64,000 bases of DNA from Pseudomonas sp. S30 (GCF_016518545.1 NZ_JACVTO010000014.1:62001-126000); one strand, 5' to 3'; shown: positions 42,539-51,547, numbered from the stretch's first letter. Program-made: numbers and translations. Notes: generated by a model from the letters alone, not told the origin.

Positions 42539-43863
42539 GCGCCCCTCCCCACCCGCGACCAGTCCAGCCGCCGGGTCAGTACCATGAACACGCCCAGCAA
42601 GCCGAAGCACAGCAGCGAGCCCATCAGCAGCGCATAGTCCTCGGCACTCAGCAGCCCGTAGAGCAGCCCGTACAGGGCGGCCAATCCCGCCGCGAAGCCG
42701 ATGCCACGCCCAGGACTGTGCAGCACGTGGCAGAGGTAGAAACCGATCAGCAGCACACAGGCGGCCGCCGATATCCCATACGCCAGGGCGAAGCCCAGGT
42801 GCTCGGAGAGCGACAGCAACAGCAGGTAGAACAACGCCAGGGCGACACCGACCAGCACGTACTGCACCGGGTGTACGCTGAGGTTCTTGAGCACCTCGAA
42901 GAGGAAGAAACCAGCGAAGGTCAGGGCGATGAACAGCAGCGCATACTTGATCGCCCGCTCGCTCTTGAGGTACTGGTCCACCGGGTCGATGAAGCTCACG
43001 CCGAAGCTGCGCGAGGTGAAGTCGGCGCAGCGCTCGGTGTCGGCGCACTGGCGCAGCGCATCCTCGAGGTTGGTGGCGAAGAACGAGGTCTGCCAGCCTG
43101 CGGTGAAGCCCTGGGCATCGATGTCACGGCTGGCCGGCAGGTAGTTGCCGACGAAGCTGGGATGCGGCCAGTTGGCCTGCATCCGAACCCGCGTACTGCG
43201 CCCTACCGGCAGCACATTGAACTGCCCCGTGCCCTGCAGGGCCAGGTCGAAAGCGTAGTCGAACTCGTGCGCCTGCCGATCGTCGAGACTGGGCAGGGGC
43301 ACGTGCACGCCGCCGCTCATCCAGGGCAGGCCCGTGCCGGCTTCGAAGGGCAGGCGTCGCTCGCCGATGCTCAGCTCGGCGGCATGCTCGATGCCGCGGA
43401 TATCGCTCACGCCCACCGCCAGAAATGGTGTATCGAAGCGGTAGTCGGCGTAGTCCTTGTCCACGCCCCAATGCTCGGGCACCTTGAAGCGGCCGGCCAG
43501 GTGGTTCTTCGCATGGAACAGGCGCGCCTGATAAATGCCGCGGGCACGGGTCTCGGTGTCCACGGCGCTGCGCACTTCGAGGGTTTCGGGAAGAAAATAC
43601 AGGTGGCCGGCGATGCTGCGGGTTTCCTCCATCATCTGGCCGTCCTTCTCGATCCAGCGCCGTTGCAGCTTGTGGTAGGGCACCACCAGCAGCGGGCCGC
43701 TGATCTGCTGGTCGAAGCTCGAGCTCTGGGCGATGTCCTGCAGCACGCTGTCGCGCAGGACCTGCCGATCGCGGATCAGGCCGCCGATCATCAGCAGGGG
43801 AATCAGCAACAGCAGCATCAGCAGGGCGATCAGGCCGAGCTTGAAACTCAAGGTCTTGGTCAT
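42535..43863 (-). CDS. creD: Cell envelope integrity protein CreD
   Basis: CreD is an inner-membrane protein induced by CreBC; in pseudomonads it is linked to the response to beta-lactams and envelope integrity. The 442-aa protein has an N-terminal membrane anchor (LGLIALLMLLLLIPLLMIGG), a large periplasmic domain (SSSFDQQISGPLLVVPYHK) and a cluster of helices in the C-terminal 150 residues. Three 11-bp repeats lie 45-73 bases upstream of its ATG. Confidence 0.92.
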   Translation of the reverse strand: MTKTLSFKLGLIALLMLLLLIPLLMIGGLIRDRQVLRDSVLQDIAQSSSFDQQISGPLLVVPYHKLQRRWIEKDGQMMEETRSIAGHLYFLPETLEVRSAVDTETRARGIYQARLFHAKNHLAGRFKVPEHWGVDKDYADYRFDTPFLAVGVSDIRGIEHAAELSIGERRLPFEAGTGLPWMSGGVHVPLPSLDDRQAHEFDYAFDLALQGTGQFNVLPVGRSTRVRMQANWPHPSFVGNYLPASRDIDAQGFTAGWQTSFFATNLEDALRQCADTERCADFTSRSFGVSFIDPVDQYLKSERAIKYALLFIALTFAGFFLFEVLKNLSVHPVQYVLVGVALALFYLLLLSLSEHLGFALAYGISAAACVLLIGFYLCHVLHSPGRGIGFAAGLAALYGLLYGLLSAEDYALLMGSLLCFGLLGVFMVLTRRLDWSRVGRGA

Positions 43864-43907
43864 GGGGCGAAGCTCCGGATGGGATGCCCGAAGGTTGCGC
43901 CTGCTTC

Positions 43908-43936
43908 ATGGAGCCTGTGTGGAGCCTGCATGGAGT
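43908..43936 (-). promoter_or_regulatory. Candidate CreB-binding tag array upstream of creD
   Basis: On the minus strand TCCA(T/C) occurs three times with 6-base spacers (TCCAT-N6-TCCAC-N6-TCCAT), an exact 11-bp period. The E. coli cre tag is TTCAC-N6-TTCAC, the same architecture with one or two changes per half. It lies about 45 bases before the creD ATG, where an activator should bind. Confidence 0.5.
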
Positions 43937-43977
43937 GTGTGTGCAGAAGATGGGCGCGAGTCGGCGCCAGGTCCGGG

Positions 43978-45411
43978 TCAGCCAATCCGTCGCAACGGCA
44001 GCCACAGGCGCACGCATACGCCGCCTGGAACATTGTCCACGGCCAAGTGGCCACCGTGCAGCTGCATCACCTCGGCGACGAAATTCAGTCCCAGGCCCGT
44101 GCTCTTGCGCCCGGTGCCGGGCCGAGGCAGCGAATAGAACCGCTCGCTGACCCGCTCCAGGGCGTACTCGGGGATCGGCTCGCCCTGGTTGAACAGGCTC
44201 AGCGCGACCTGTTTGCCCGCGGGCTCCAGGGCGAACACCAGTTCACCGCCGTGGGGCGTGAAGTCCAGTGCGTTGTCCAGCAGGTTGGCCAGGGCCTGAC
44301 GCAACAGGAAGGCATCGCCCAGCAGCCGGACGCTCTCGGCAACCCGCACCCTGACCTGCACGCCGGCCGCCTCGATCCGCACCACCTGGGCGTGCAGCAG
44401 CTCGTCGATCAACTGCGCCAGCGGCACCGGCTGCTCGTCCTCCAGCGCCTGCATCTGTTCCACGCGCGCCAGGTCCAGCAGCCGCTCGATCATCTGCTGC
44501 AACCGCTGGCTCTCGCGTTCGATATTGCCAGCGAAGCGCGCACGCTGCTCTTCGGCCATGGGCGCCTGCAACAGCTCGCTGGCACCGCGGATGGCCGCCA
44601 GCGGGCTTTTCAGTTCGTGGGTGAGGGTATGCACGTAGCGCTCGACGTAGGCCTTGCCCTCCAGCTGCGTGCGCATGCGTTCCACCGCCGAAGCCAGTTG
44701 CAGCAGCTCACCGCCCTTGTAGTACGGCAACGCGGCTCGCTCGCCCTCGCTCACCGCCTGGGCGTAGCGGGTGAGCCGGCGCAGCGCGCGCGTCAGCCAC
44801 CAGGACAGACCTGCCCCCACCAGCAGGCCCAGCACGATCAGGCCCAGGCCGAGGGTCAGCAGGCGCCGTTCGGAATGGTCGATGTAGGGTTGCAGCGAGC
44901 TGTTGGGCTTGGCCACGGTGACCACGCCGATGATCTGGCCCTCGTCCAGGATCGGCGCGGCCACGTGCATCACCGAGGTGCTCTCGTCATTCGGATCGCT
45001 GCGGGTTGAGCGGGCGCCGTACTGGCCGCGCAGGGTCAGGTAGACGTCGTTCCAGCGCGAGTAGTCCTGGCCCAGCGCCTGGCCGCTGGAGTCGAGCAGC
45101 ACGATGCCATGGGCATCGGTGACGTAGATGCGATGGCTGACCTGGTTCTTCGCCAGCCCCCAGATATCGGCACCGGGACGCCGCCGACCGTAAGCCTGCA
45201 ACACCTGGGGCAGGCGGCTTTGCCCGAGGGTGCCGGCCTTGACGTCGTCGTGCACGATCTCCGCCAGCAGGTTGGCGGTGTCCACCAGGGTTTCCTCGGA
45301 CGACTGCCGCACCACGGGGCGGATCTGTTCGCGCACGGTGGCGAGCAGGAAGTAGCCTGCCAGGCCGACGAACAGGAAATACACCAGGAAAATGCGGATG
45401 CCCAGGCGCAT
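43978..45411 (-). CDS. creC: Sensor histidine kinase CreC
   Basis: The 477-aa kinase has two membrane spans (IRIFLVYFLFVGLAGYFLLA at the start; LGLGLIVLGLLVGAGLSWWL near 190) around a periplasmic sensor of the CreC type. HAMP, the phospho-acceptor His in VHTLTHELKSPLAAIRGASE and an HATPase domain (NLLDNALDFTPHGG; GTGRKSTGLGLNFVAEVM) follow. The ATG overlaps the creB stop. It phosphorylates CreB; the stimulus is unclear. Confidence 0.94.
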   Translation of the reverse strand: MRLGIRIFLVYFLFVGLAGYFLLATVREQIRPVVRQSSEETLVDTANLLAEIVHDDVKAGTLGQSRLPQVLQAYGRRRPGADIWGLAKNQVSHRIYVTDAHGIVLLDSSGQALGQDYSRWNDVYLTLRGQYGARSTRSDPNDESTSVMHVAAPILDEGQIIGVVTVAKPNSSLQPYIDHSERRLLTLGLGLIVLGLLVGAGLSWWLTRALRRLTRYAQAVSEGERAALPYYKGGELLQLASAVERMRTQLEGKAYVERYVHTLTHELKSPLAAIRGASELLQAPMAEEQRARFAGNIERESQRLQQMIERLLDLARVEQMQALEDEQPVPLAQLIDELLHAQVVRIEAAGVQVRVRVAESVRLLGDAFLLRQALANLLDNALDFTPHGGELVFALEPAGKQVALSLFNQGEPIPEYALERVSERFYSLPRPGTGRKSTGLGLNFVAEVMQLHGGHLAVDNVPGGVCVRLWLPLRRIG

Positions 45412-46091
45412 CAGGCGTGGTCCGGGCTGTAGCTGTAGCCCAGCCCGCGGTGGGTCTGGATCGGCTCGGCGTCGGCGGCGACCTGCCGCAGCTTGGCGCG
45501 CAAGCTCTTGATGTGGCTGTCGATGGTGCGTTCGTAACCCACATCCGAGGCCACGCCCAGGCCGTCGAGCAGCTGCTCGCGGCTGAACACGCGCCGCGGC
45601 TGCTCGATCAGGCACTGCAGCAGCCTGAACTCGTGGCGGGTCAGGGCCAGAGCCTGGCCATGGTAGAGAATGCGCATGGCCAGGGTATCCACCTCGAACA
45701 CCGGCGTGGCGTCGGCCGGCTCGCTGCGCGGAGCCATGCGCTTGAGGATCGCCCGCACTCGCGCACTCACTTCACGCGGACTGAAGGGCTTGACCACGTA
45801 GTCGTCCGCGCCGATCTCCAGGCCCACCACCCGGTCGATCTCGCTGTCGCGGGCGCTGAGGAACAGCACCGGCACCTCGCTGAAGCGGCGCAATTGGCGG
45901 CAGGTCTCGAAACCGCTGATGTCGGGCAGGCCGATGTCCAGAATCACCAGGTCGGCAGGCCGCTGGCGCAGGTGCTCCAGCGCCTGGCCACCGAGGTTCA
46001 CCCAGGTGGTGCTGTGCCCGTCGGCCTGCAAGGCATACACGAGCGTGTCGGCAATGGCGGATTCGTCTTCGACGATGAGGATGTGGGGCAT
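45411..46091 (-). CDS. creB: Response regulator CreB
   Basis: The 226-aa OmpR/PhoB-type regulator has a receiver domain (ILIVEDESAIADTLVYAL; phospho-Asp in LVILDIGLPDI; VKPFSPRE) and a C-terminal winged helix (RVFSREQLLDGLGV; ERTIDSHIKSLRAKL). It heads creB-creC-creD and should activate creD. Confidence 0.95.
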   Translation of the reverse strand: MPHILIVEDESAIADTLVYALQADGHSTTWVNLGGQALEHLRQRPADLVILDIGLPDISGFETCRQLRRFSEVPVLFLSARDSEIDRVVGLEIGADDYVVKPFSPREVSARVRAILKRMAPRSEPADATPVFEVDTLAMRILYHGQALALTRHEFRLLQCLIEQPRRVFSREQLLDGLGVASDVGYERTIDSHIKSLRAKLRQVAADAEPIQTHRGLGYSYSPDHA

Positions 46092-46097
46092 GGTGGC

Positions 46098-46185
46098 GTC
46101 TCAAGCGGCAAGCTGCGAGCTTCGGAACAGCGCTCGGAGGTGAGCCTATACCGATCCGCTCGTTCTTGCAGCTTGCAACTTGGTG
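46098..46185. repeat. Imperfect inverted repeat upstream of creB (AAGCTGCAAG-type)
   Basis: CAAGCGGCAAGCTGCGAGCT (from about 46101) is matched by inverted CTTGCAGCTTGCAACTTGG (about 46165-46183), roughly 14 of 18 positions pairing. AAGCTGCAAG-like runs are a widespread repeated sequence in Pseudomonas intergenic DNA, so this is probably a degenerate copy. It lies between convergent-facing ends of the creB promoter region and the retropepsin-like gene. Confidence 0.45.
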
Positions 46186-46200
46186 CCTGGCGCTGCTGAG

Positions 46201-46704
46201 TCAGCAGCTGGGCTTGTCGGCGGTGTAGCGGCGCGCAGGGTTCACCGCAGCCTTGAACTCGCGCAGGGCCTTGGCGCCGATCAGCAGCGGGTAGTTGAAA
46301 TTGCTGCGGTCGGTGAGATTGACCTCGACCGTGCGCTTGACGTCGCCCAGGCACAGTTCCAGGTCCACCACCGGGCGGCGGGCCGCTTCGGCCGGCTCGT
46401 CCTCGTCTTCGTCATCGCCGCTGCGTGCCTTGATCTTGCTGATGCGCGAGACCTGGTGCTCGTAGACCTTGCCGTCGGCGTCCTTGGTCGCCAGGCGGAA
46501 CCGCACCCAGTCCTCGCCGTCACGCTTGAACAGCTCGATGTCCTTGGCCGAGAGCGAGGCGGTGAGTGCGCCGGTGTCCATCTTGGCCTTGAGGGTCTGG
46601 CCGATCTCGGGAAGCTTGATGTACTCGTAGCGGCCATAAAGCGTCGGCTCGGCAGCCATGGCCGGCAATGCGAGCGCAGAAAGAAGGGCGAGCAGAGATT
46701 TCAC
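46201..46704 (-). CDS. Retropepsin-like 'ATP-dependent zinc protease' family protein
   Basis: The 167-aa product starts at GTG (46704) with a signal peptide (KSLLALLSALALPAMAAEP). The mature part has the aspartic-protease-like AKMDTGALTASL (DTG near residue 43) and FNYPLLIGAKALREF, matching the Pfam Zn_protease family, which includes RimB-type and retropepsin-like proteins. It is thus likely a periplasmic single-domain aspartic peptidase that works as a dimer. The acidic loop GDDEDEDEPAEAARRP is unusual. Substrate is unknown. Confidence 0.82.
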   Translation of the reverse strand: MKSLLALLSALALPAMAAEPTLYGRYEYIKLPEIGQTLKAKMDTGALTASLSAKDIELFKRDGEDWVRFRLATKDADGKVYEHQVSRISKIKARSGDDEDEDEPAEAARRPVVDLELCLGDVKRTVEVNLTDRSNFNYPLLIGAKALREFKAAVNPARRYTADKPSC

Positions 46705-46892
46705 GGGGCGCGGTTCCTTGAGCTGAAACAGTGTTAGGGCACGCTTGCAGCGAAGAAGTTGCGAGCGCCGGGGCAGCCTAACCCACACAATGTGAAACAT
46801 TTGTCCGCTCCACCGGGCAGCGGGCATTTGGCGTAAGCCTTTGGCCTGCTTATCATTGCCAACCAGAAATTTCAGACAACAAGAGTCTTTCT

Positions 46893-47780
46893 ATGCGTCG
46901 CCTGCTGACCGGCATTCTCACCACGACCCTGCTGCTGCTCAACACCCTGGTGTTGATCTGCCCGCTGCTGGTCTTCGCCCTGCTCAAGCTGGTACTGCCC
47001 GGTCGTGGCCGCGACCAGGCCTCCAGGGCGGTGATGTGGGTGGCCGAGACCTGGTCGGAAATCGACAAGGCCATCTTCGCCCTGTGCATCCCGACCCAGT
47101 GGGACATTCGCGGCGTCGACACGCTGGACCCGCAGACGTCCTACCTGTGCATCAGCAATCACCAGAGCTGGGTGGACATCCCGGCGCTGATCGAGAGCCT
47201 CAACCGCCGCGTGCCCTTCTTCAAGTTCTTCCTGAAGAAGGAGTTGATCTGGGTACCCTTGCTGGGCCTGGCCTGGTGGGGGTTGGACTACCCCTTCATG
47301 AAGCGCTATAGCAAGGCCTTCCTCGACAAGCACCCCGAGCTCAAGGGCAAGGACCTGGAGATCACCAAGGCGGCCTGCGAGCTGTTCAAGCGCCAGCCGG
47401 TGACCGTGGTCAACTACCTGGAGGGCACCCGCTTCACCGAAGTCAAGCGCGCGCAGCAGCAGTCGCCCTACCGCCACCTGCTCAAGCCGAAGGCTGGCGG
47501 CGTGGCCTTCGTGCTCGCCGCCCTGGGCGAACAGCTCGATGCCCTGCTGGACGTCACCATCGTCTACCCCGGTAACCGGGCGCCCGGCTTCTGGGCGCTG
47601 CTCGACGGCAGCATCGAACGGGTGATCATCGATATCCAGGTACGCGAACTGGATCCGGCGCTGTGCGAAGGGGACTACGAGGGCGACCCGGTGTTCCGGC
47701 AGAAGATTCAGGCCTGGGTGAACCAGCTCTGGGAGGACAAGGACCAGCGCATCGAGCAGCTACGCGCCGAGCTGCGCTGA
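46893..47780 (+). CDS. 1-acyl-sn-glycerol-3-phosphate acyltransferase-like protein (YihG type)
   Basis: The 295-aa inner-membrane protein has an N-terminal hydrophobic segment (TTTLLLLNTLVLICPLLVFA) and the PlsC signature: SNHQSWVD (HX4D), then FFLKKELIWVPLLGLAWWG and NYLEGTRF. These are typical of the YihG acyltransferases that vary the acyl chains of phospholipids. It stands alone. Confidence 0.88.
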   Translation: MRRLLTGILTTTLLLLNTLVLICPLLVFALLKLVLPGRGRDQASRAVMWVAETWSEIDKAIFALCIPTQWDIRGVDTLDPQTSYLCISNHQSWVDIPALIESLNRRVPFFKFFLKKELIWVPLLGLAWWGLDYPFMKRYSKAFLDKHPELKGKDLEITKAACELFKRQPVTVVNYLEGTRFTEVKRAQQQSPYRHLLKPKAGGVAFVLAALGEQLDALLDVTIVYPGNRAPGFWALLDGSIERVIIDIQVRELDPALCEGDYEGDPVFRQKIQAWVNQLWEDKDQRIEQLRAELR

Positions 47781-47809
47781 TTTGCACCTGTGGACCACCA
47801 CCGCAGCCC

Positions 47810-48373
47810 TCACACCGACGGCACCGAGCTTGCCGGGGTGCCCCACAGGCTGCCCAGGTTCTGCAGCAATGAGCCGGCCACGCCCTGCTGGCCCAGGTAC
47901 TGCAGAATCAGCGGGGCGAACTGGCCGATCATTCCGGTATCCATGCCGAGGGCCTTGAAGGCGCTGTTCAGGTCATTGCGATTCTTCACCTCGCCCAGGG
48001 CGCTGCTCAGCGCCGACTGGTGCCGGCCGTCCTTGCCCAGCAGTTGATCCAGCCCCTGCAAGCCACCCAGCGCCGACGCGCCGGTGAGCTGATCCAGACC
48101 GGGCACGGCCTGGGCCAGTTGGCTGTAATCAGCCTTGCTCAGGTTGTTGCGCGCCAGGCCCAGCATCGCGCCTGCGCCGCCGACGGCCTGTTCGGGCGAG
48201 ACATTCAACTCGCGGCCCAGCTCACCGAGCAGGTTGCCCTGGTTCGCCTGAGCCTGGGTTTTCTGACTGGGGCCCTGCATGGCCGAGACGGCATCGGCCG
48301 CATCGCTCCAGTTGAAGGCGAACGCAGGGTTCGCCAGCAGGATCAGCAGGCTGGCCAGGGTGACGGTTTTCAT
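47810..48373 (-). CDS. DUF2780 secreted protein (VcgC/VcgE-like)
   Basis: The 187-aa product has a signal peptide (MKTVTLASLLILLANPAFAF) and a Gly/Gln/Leu-rich mature region with repeated LGxLGxxL-like helices (GNLLGELGRELNVSPEQAVG; LQYLGQQGVAGSLLQNLG). This is the DUF2780 family. Probably periplasmic; function is unknown. Confidence 0.8.
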   Translation of the reverse strand: MKTVTLASLLILLANPAFAFNWSDAADAVSAMQGPSQKTQAQANQGNLLGELGRELNVSPEQAVGGAGAMLGLARNNLSKADYSQLAQAVPGLDQLTGASALGGLQGLDQLLGKDGRHQSALSSALGEVKNRNDLNSAFKALGMDTGMIGQFAPLILQYLGQQGVAGSLLQNLGSLWGTPASSVPSV

Positions 48374-48489
48374 CGGAGCTACCTCGTGGGCCGGGATGGC
48401 CAGGGAAACGAGGCGTTGGACTGGAGGGAGGGGGCTTTGTTCCGGGAGGGTCGAGCCGCTGATGGGCGGTCAGTGCCCGGTGCAGTGAA

Positions 48490-48510
48490 AGGGGCCGCCA
48501 GGCGGCCCCT
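48490..48510 (-). terminator. Terminator of fdhA
   Basis: AGGGGCCGCC-N-GGCGGCCCCT (48490-48510) is a perfect 10-bp inverted repeat. On the minus strand it is followed by TTTCAC, so it fits an intrinsic terminator just after the fdhA stop. Confidence 0.75.
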
Positions 48511-48518
48511 GTGTGCCG

Positions 48519-49718
48519 TCAGGCCGCGCTGAAAGTCTTGTGCGGGTCGATGACGAATTTCTTCGGCACGCCAGCGTCGAACTCGCCGTAGCCTTCCGGC
48601 GCCTGATCCAGGCTGATCACCTGCACGCCCACTACTTCGGCGATGTTGATCCGGTCCCACATGATCGCCTGCATCAGCTGGCGGTTGTACTTCATGGTCG
48701 GGGTCTGGCCGGTGTGGAAGCTGTGCGACTTGGCCCAGCCCAGGCCGAAGCGGATGCTCAGCGCACCGATCTTCGCGGCGGCATCCACCGCGCCTGGGTC
48801 CTCGGTCACGTACAGGCCCGGAATACCGATGCTGCCGGCCACGCGAGTGACTTGCATGAGCGAGTTGAGCACGGTGGCCGGTGCCTCGTGCTTGGCGCCC
48901 TCATGGCCGTGGCCACGCGCCTCGAAGCCCACCGCGTCGACCGCGCAATCCACTTCGGGCTCGCCGAGGATATCGACGATCTGCTCGTGCAGCGGGGTGT
49001 CCTTGGACAGGTCGACCACCTCGAAGCCCTGGGCCTTGGCATGGGCCAGACGCGCCGGGTTGAGGTCGCCGACGATCACGCAGGCCGCGCCCAGCAGGCG
49101 CGCGGAGGCGGCAGCGGCCAGCCCGACCGGACCGGCACCGGCGACATACACGGTGCTGCCAGGGCCTACACCGGCGGTGACGGCGCCGTGGTAGCCGGTC
49201 GGCAGGATGTCGGACAAGCAGGTCAGATCACGGATCTTCTCCATGGCCTTGTCGCGCTCGGGTAGCTTGAGCAGGTTGAAGTCGGCGTACGGCACCAGTA
49301 CGTACTCGGCCTGGCCGCCCGTCCAGTCGCCCATGTCCACGTAGCCATAGGCACCGCCGGCACGCGCCGGGTTGACGGTCAGGCACACGCCGGTGTGCAT
49401 TTCCTTGCAGGAGCGGCACCGACCACAGGCGACGTTGAACGGCACCGACACCAGGTCGCCGATCTGCATGCGCTCGACGTCGCTGCCTTTCTCGACGATT
49501 TCACCGGTGATTTCATGGCCCAGCACCAGGCCGACCTGGGCGGTAGTACGCCCGCGGACCATGTGCTGGTCGGAGCCGCAGATATTGGTGGACACCACTT
49601 TGAGGATCACGCCGTGCTCAATCTTCTTGCCCCGCGGGTCCTGCATCTTGGGGTAGTCGATCTTCTGTACCTCGACCTTGCCAGCGCCGAGATATACCAC
49701 TCCACGGTTACCAGACAT
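48519..49718 (-). CDS. fdhA: Glutathione-independent formaldehyde dehydrogenase
   Basis: FdhA oxidises formaldehyde to formate with NAD+ and needs no glutathione; the P. putida enzyme is the family reference. The 399-aa zinc alcohol dehydrogenase shows NICGSDQHM (catalytic Zn Cys), LGHEITGEI, the structural zinc cluster CGRCRSCKEMHTGVC and the Rossmann motif VAGAGPVGLAAAASA. It follows purU on the same strand and removes formaldehyde released by sarcosine demethylation. Confidence 0.96.
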   Translation of the reverse strand: MSGNRGVVYLGAGKVEVQKIDYPKMQDPRGKKIEHGVILKVVSTNICGSDQHMVRGRTTAQVGLVLGHEITGEIVEKGSDVERMQIGDLVSVPFNVACGRCRSCKEMHTGVCLTVNPARAGGAYGYVDMGDWTGGQAEYVLVPYADFNLLKLPERDKAMEKIRDLTCLSDILPTGYHGAVTAGVGPGSTVYVAGAGPVGLAAAASARLLGAACVIVGDLNPARLAHAKAQGFEVVDLSKDTPLHEQIVDILGEPEVDCAVDAVGFEARGHGHEGAKHEAPATVLNSLMQVTRVAGSIGIPGLYVTEDPGAVDAAAKIGALSIRFGLGWAKSHSFHTGQTPTMKYNRQLMQAIMWDRINIAEVVGVQVISLDQAPEGYGEFDAGVPKKFVIDPHKTFSAA

Positions 49719-49968
49719 GCTCTTACCTCGCTCGAATTGTACTTGTGCAGCGTTGGTTGAAGCGCCACCTTCCATGGGCGGCATGCGTTACCGGATGGGG
49801 GAATTGTGGGCCTGATGAGCGGCGTCGCAGTGACTGGATGCGACAGAGGGATGCCTGTTTACGGCAGGGGAAATGCGCTGCTGGCTATCGCGTGCATCGC
49901 AGCGGTGATCCGTCGCGCCCACTGAAAATACCGTGGGCGCGGCGAGGTCGCGATGGGGAAACTCGCAG
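49719..49968. promoter_or_regulatory. Spacer between purU and fdhA with a hairpin
   Basis: CGCGCCCAC (49914-49922) and GTGGGCGCG (49933-49941) form a perfect 9-bp stem just after the purU stop. It lacks a T-run, so termination is uncertain. The rest should carry any fdhA promoter; none is clear. Confidence 0.45.
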
Positions 49969-50826
49969 TTAGAGCACCACGGTTCGGTTGGCGTTGAGGA
50001 ACACCCGCCGCTCCAGGTGATAGCCCACGGCGCGGGCCAGGGTCAGGCATTCGATGTCGCGACCCTTGGCGATCAGGTCCTCGGGGTAATGGCTGTGATC
50101 CACCACTTCCACGCCCTGGGTGATGATCGGCCCTTCGTCCAGGTCGTTGTTGATGTAGTGCGCCGTGGCACCGACCATCTTCACGCCCTTGTTGTAGGCC
50201 TGGTGATAGGGTTTGGCGCCCTTGAAACCTGGCAGCAGCGAGTGGTGGATGTTGATCGCCCAACCGTCGAGGCGACGGCACAGCTCGGGCGACAGCACCT
50301 GCATGTAGCGGGCGAGGACCACCAGTTCCGCACCTGTCTGCTCGATCACCTCGATGACCTTGCGCTCCTGCCCCGGCTTGTCCTTCGGGTCCAGGGCGAA
50401 ATGGTAGTAGGGAATCTTGTGCCACTGCGCCAGGGGCTCCAGGTCGGGGTGATTGGAAATCACCGCCACCACGTCCATGCCCAGCTGACCGATGCGCTGA
50501 CGGTACAGCAGGTCGTTCAGGCAATGGTCGGCCTTGGACACCATGATCACTACCTTGGGGCGGTGATTGGGTGCGATCAGCTCGAAGGCCATGCCGAAGT
50601 CGGCGCCGCGCGCCTCGATCCCGGCGCGAAAGGCCTGCTCGTCGAAGCCGTCCGGGGCGCGGAATTCGACGCGGATGAAGAAACGCCCCGACAGTCGATC
50701 ATCGAAGGAATGGTGCTCGGTGACGTAGCAGCTCTGTTCGAACAGATGCCGCGTCACCACATCCACCGTGCCGAGCTTGCTCGGGCAATCGGCGGTAAGG
50801 ATCCAGGTGTCCGGTGCCCGACTCAT
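49969..50826 (-). CDS. purU: Formyltetrahydrofolate deformylase
   Basis: PurU hydrolyses 10-formyl-THF to formate and THF and balances the one-carbon pool. The 285-aa protein has an N-terminal ACT domain (TWILTADCPSKLGTVDVVTR) and a formyltransferase-like domain with NIHHSLLPGFKGA and the Asp-containing VGATAHYINNDLDEGPII. Placed after soxG, it recycles folate loaded by sarcosine oxidase. Confidence 0.96.
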   Translation of the reverse strand: MSRAPDTWILTADCPSKLGTVDVVTRHLFEQSCYVTEHHSFDDRLSGRFFIRVEFRAPDGFDEQAFRAGIEARGADFGMAFELIAPNHRPKVVIMVSKADHCLNDLLYRQRIGQLGMDVVAVISNHPDLEPLAQWHKIPYYHFALDPKDKPGQERKVIEVIEQTGAELVVLARYMQVLSPELCRRLDGWAINIHHSLLPGFKGAKPYHQAYNKGVKMVGATAHYINNDLDEGPIITQGVEVVDHSHYPEDLIAKGRDIECLTLARAVGYHLERRVFLNANRTVVL

Positions 50827-50838
50827 GCGCAGCGCTCC

Positions 50839-51471
50839 TCAAGCCTCGATGGCCAGCCCGTATTCGGCCGACGCGTCCTGCAACCACAGCCACCAGTAGT
50901 CGGCGAAGCTGCGGCGGATCACCAGTTCCCAGGTGTCCTCGGCGGTGCGGCGAATCACCAGTTGCGACTTGGCGAACACGGTGCCGACCGCCTTGCCCAC
51001 CGGGAAGTTGTTCGGGTGCACGTCGTAGCTGGTGGACTTCATCAGCACCTCGCGCACGTTCGGCCCGCGCAGCTCCAGCAGGCTCTGCCCGCCGCTGACA
51101 TTGACCACCTGGATGTGCTGGCCGTCGAGGGCCTCGCGCAGCTTCTGCTCGGTGGCCAGCTCCTGGCCGCCTGGCACGATCAGCAGCCACTCGTCCGGAC
51201 CGACCCATTGCAGCGAGACGTCGTCATTGGCGACCACGGTGAGGGCCACGGGCAGTTCCAGGCCCAGGGCCTTGTGCACGCCGGCCGCGAACTCGGGGTT
51301 GTGACCATCGCCGCGCAGGGTCAGGTGGCCGAGAAACTTGCGTTCACGCAAGGTCACGCCGGCGGCGTTGCGGCCCTTGCCCACCAGGCTGGCCAGGTCA
51401 GCGTGGTGCAGCGGCGACTGGGCCTTGGCCTCGGCGCCGGGGTTTTGCTGGAAGACGTTGATAGCGCTCAT
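50839..51471 (-). CDS. soxG: Sarcosine oxidase gamma subunit
   Basis: SoxG is the gamma subunit of heterotetrameric sarcosine oxidase, which demethylates sarcosine to glycine and passes the methyl carbon to THF. The 210-aa protein starts MSAINVFQQNPGAEAKAQSP and shows LQWVGPDEWLLIVPGGQE and SGGQSLLELRGPNVREVL, both family motifs. Here 139 bases holding a REP element separate it from soxA, while soxB-D-A are tightly packed. Confidence 0.93.
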   Translation of the reverse strand: MSAINVFQQNPGAEAKAQSPLHHADLASLVGKGRNAAGVTLRERKFLGHLTLRGDGHNPEFAAGVHKALGLELPVALTVVANDDVSLQWVGPDEWLLIVPGGQELATEQKLREALDGQHIQVVNVSGGQSLLELRGPNVREVLMKSTSYDVHPNNFPVGKAVGTVFAKSQLVIRRTAEDTWELVIRRSFADYWWLWLQDASAEYGLAIEA

Positions 51472-51513
51472 TTCTTACCTGCCTTGAATTCAGTGATTCC
51501 CTGAAACGCCGAG

Positions 51514-51547
51514 CCTGCGTGGGAGCGGGTTCACCCGCGAGGCGGCC
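51514..51547 (-). repeat. REP element between soxA and soxG
   Basis: GTGGGAGCGGGTTCACCCGC (51519-51538), with flanking CCTGC and GAGGCGGCC, matches the species-type REP of P. putida, whose core is a GCGGGT/ACCCGC dyad. It lies inside the soxBDAG transcript, where REPs can stabilise upstream mRNA or attenuate downstream expression. Confidence 0.8.
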
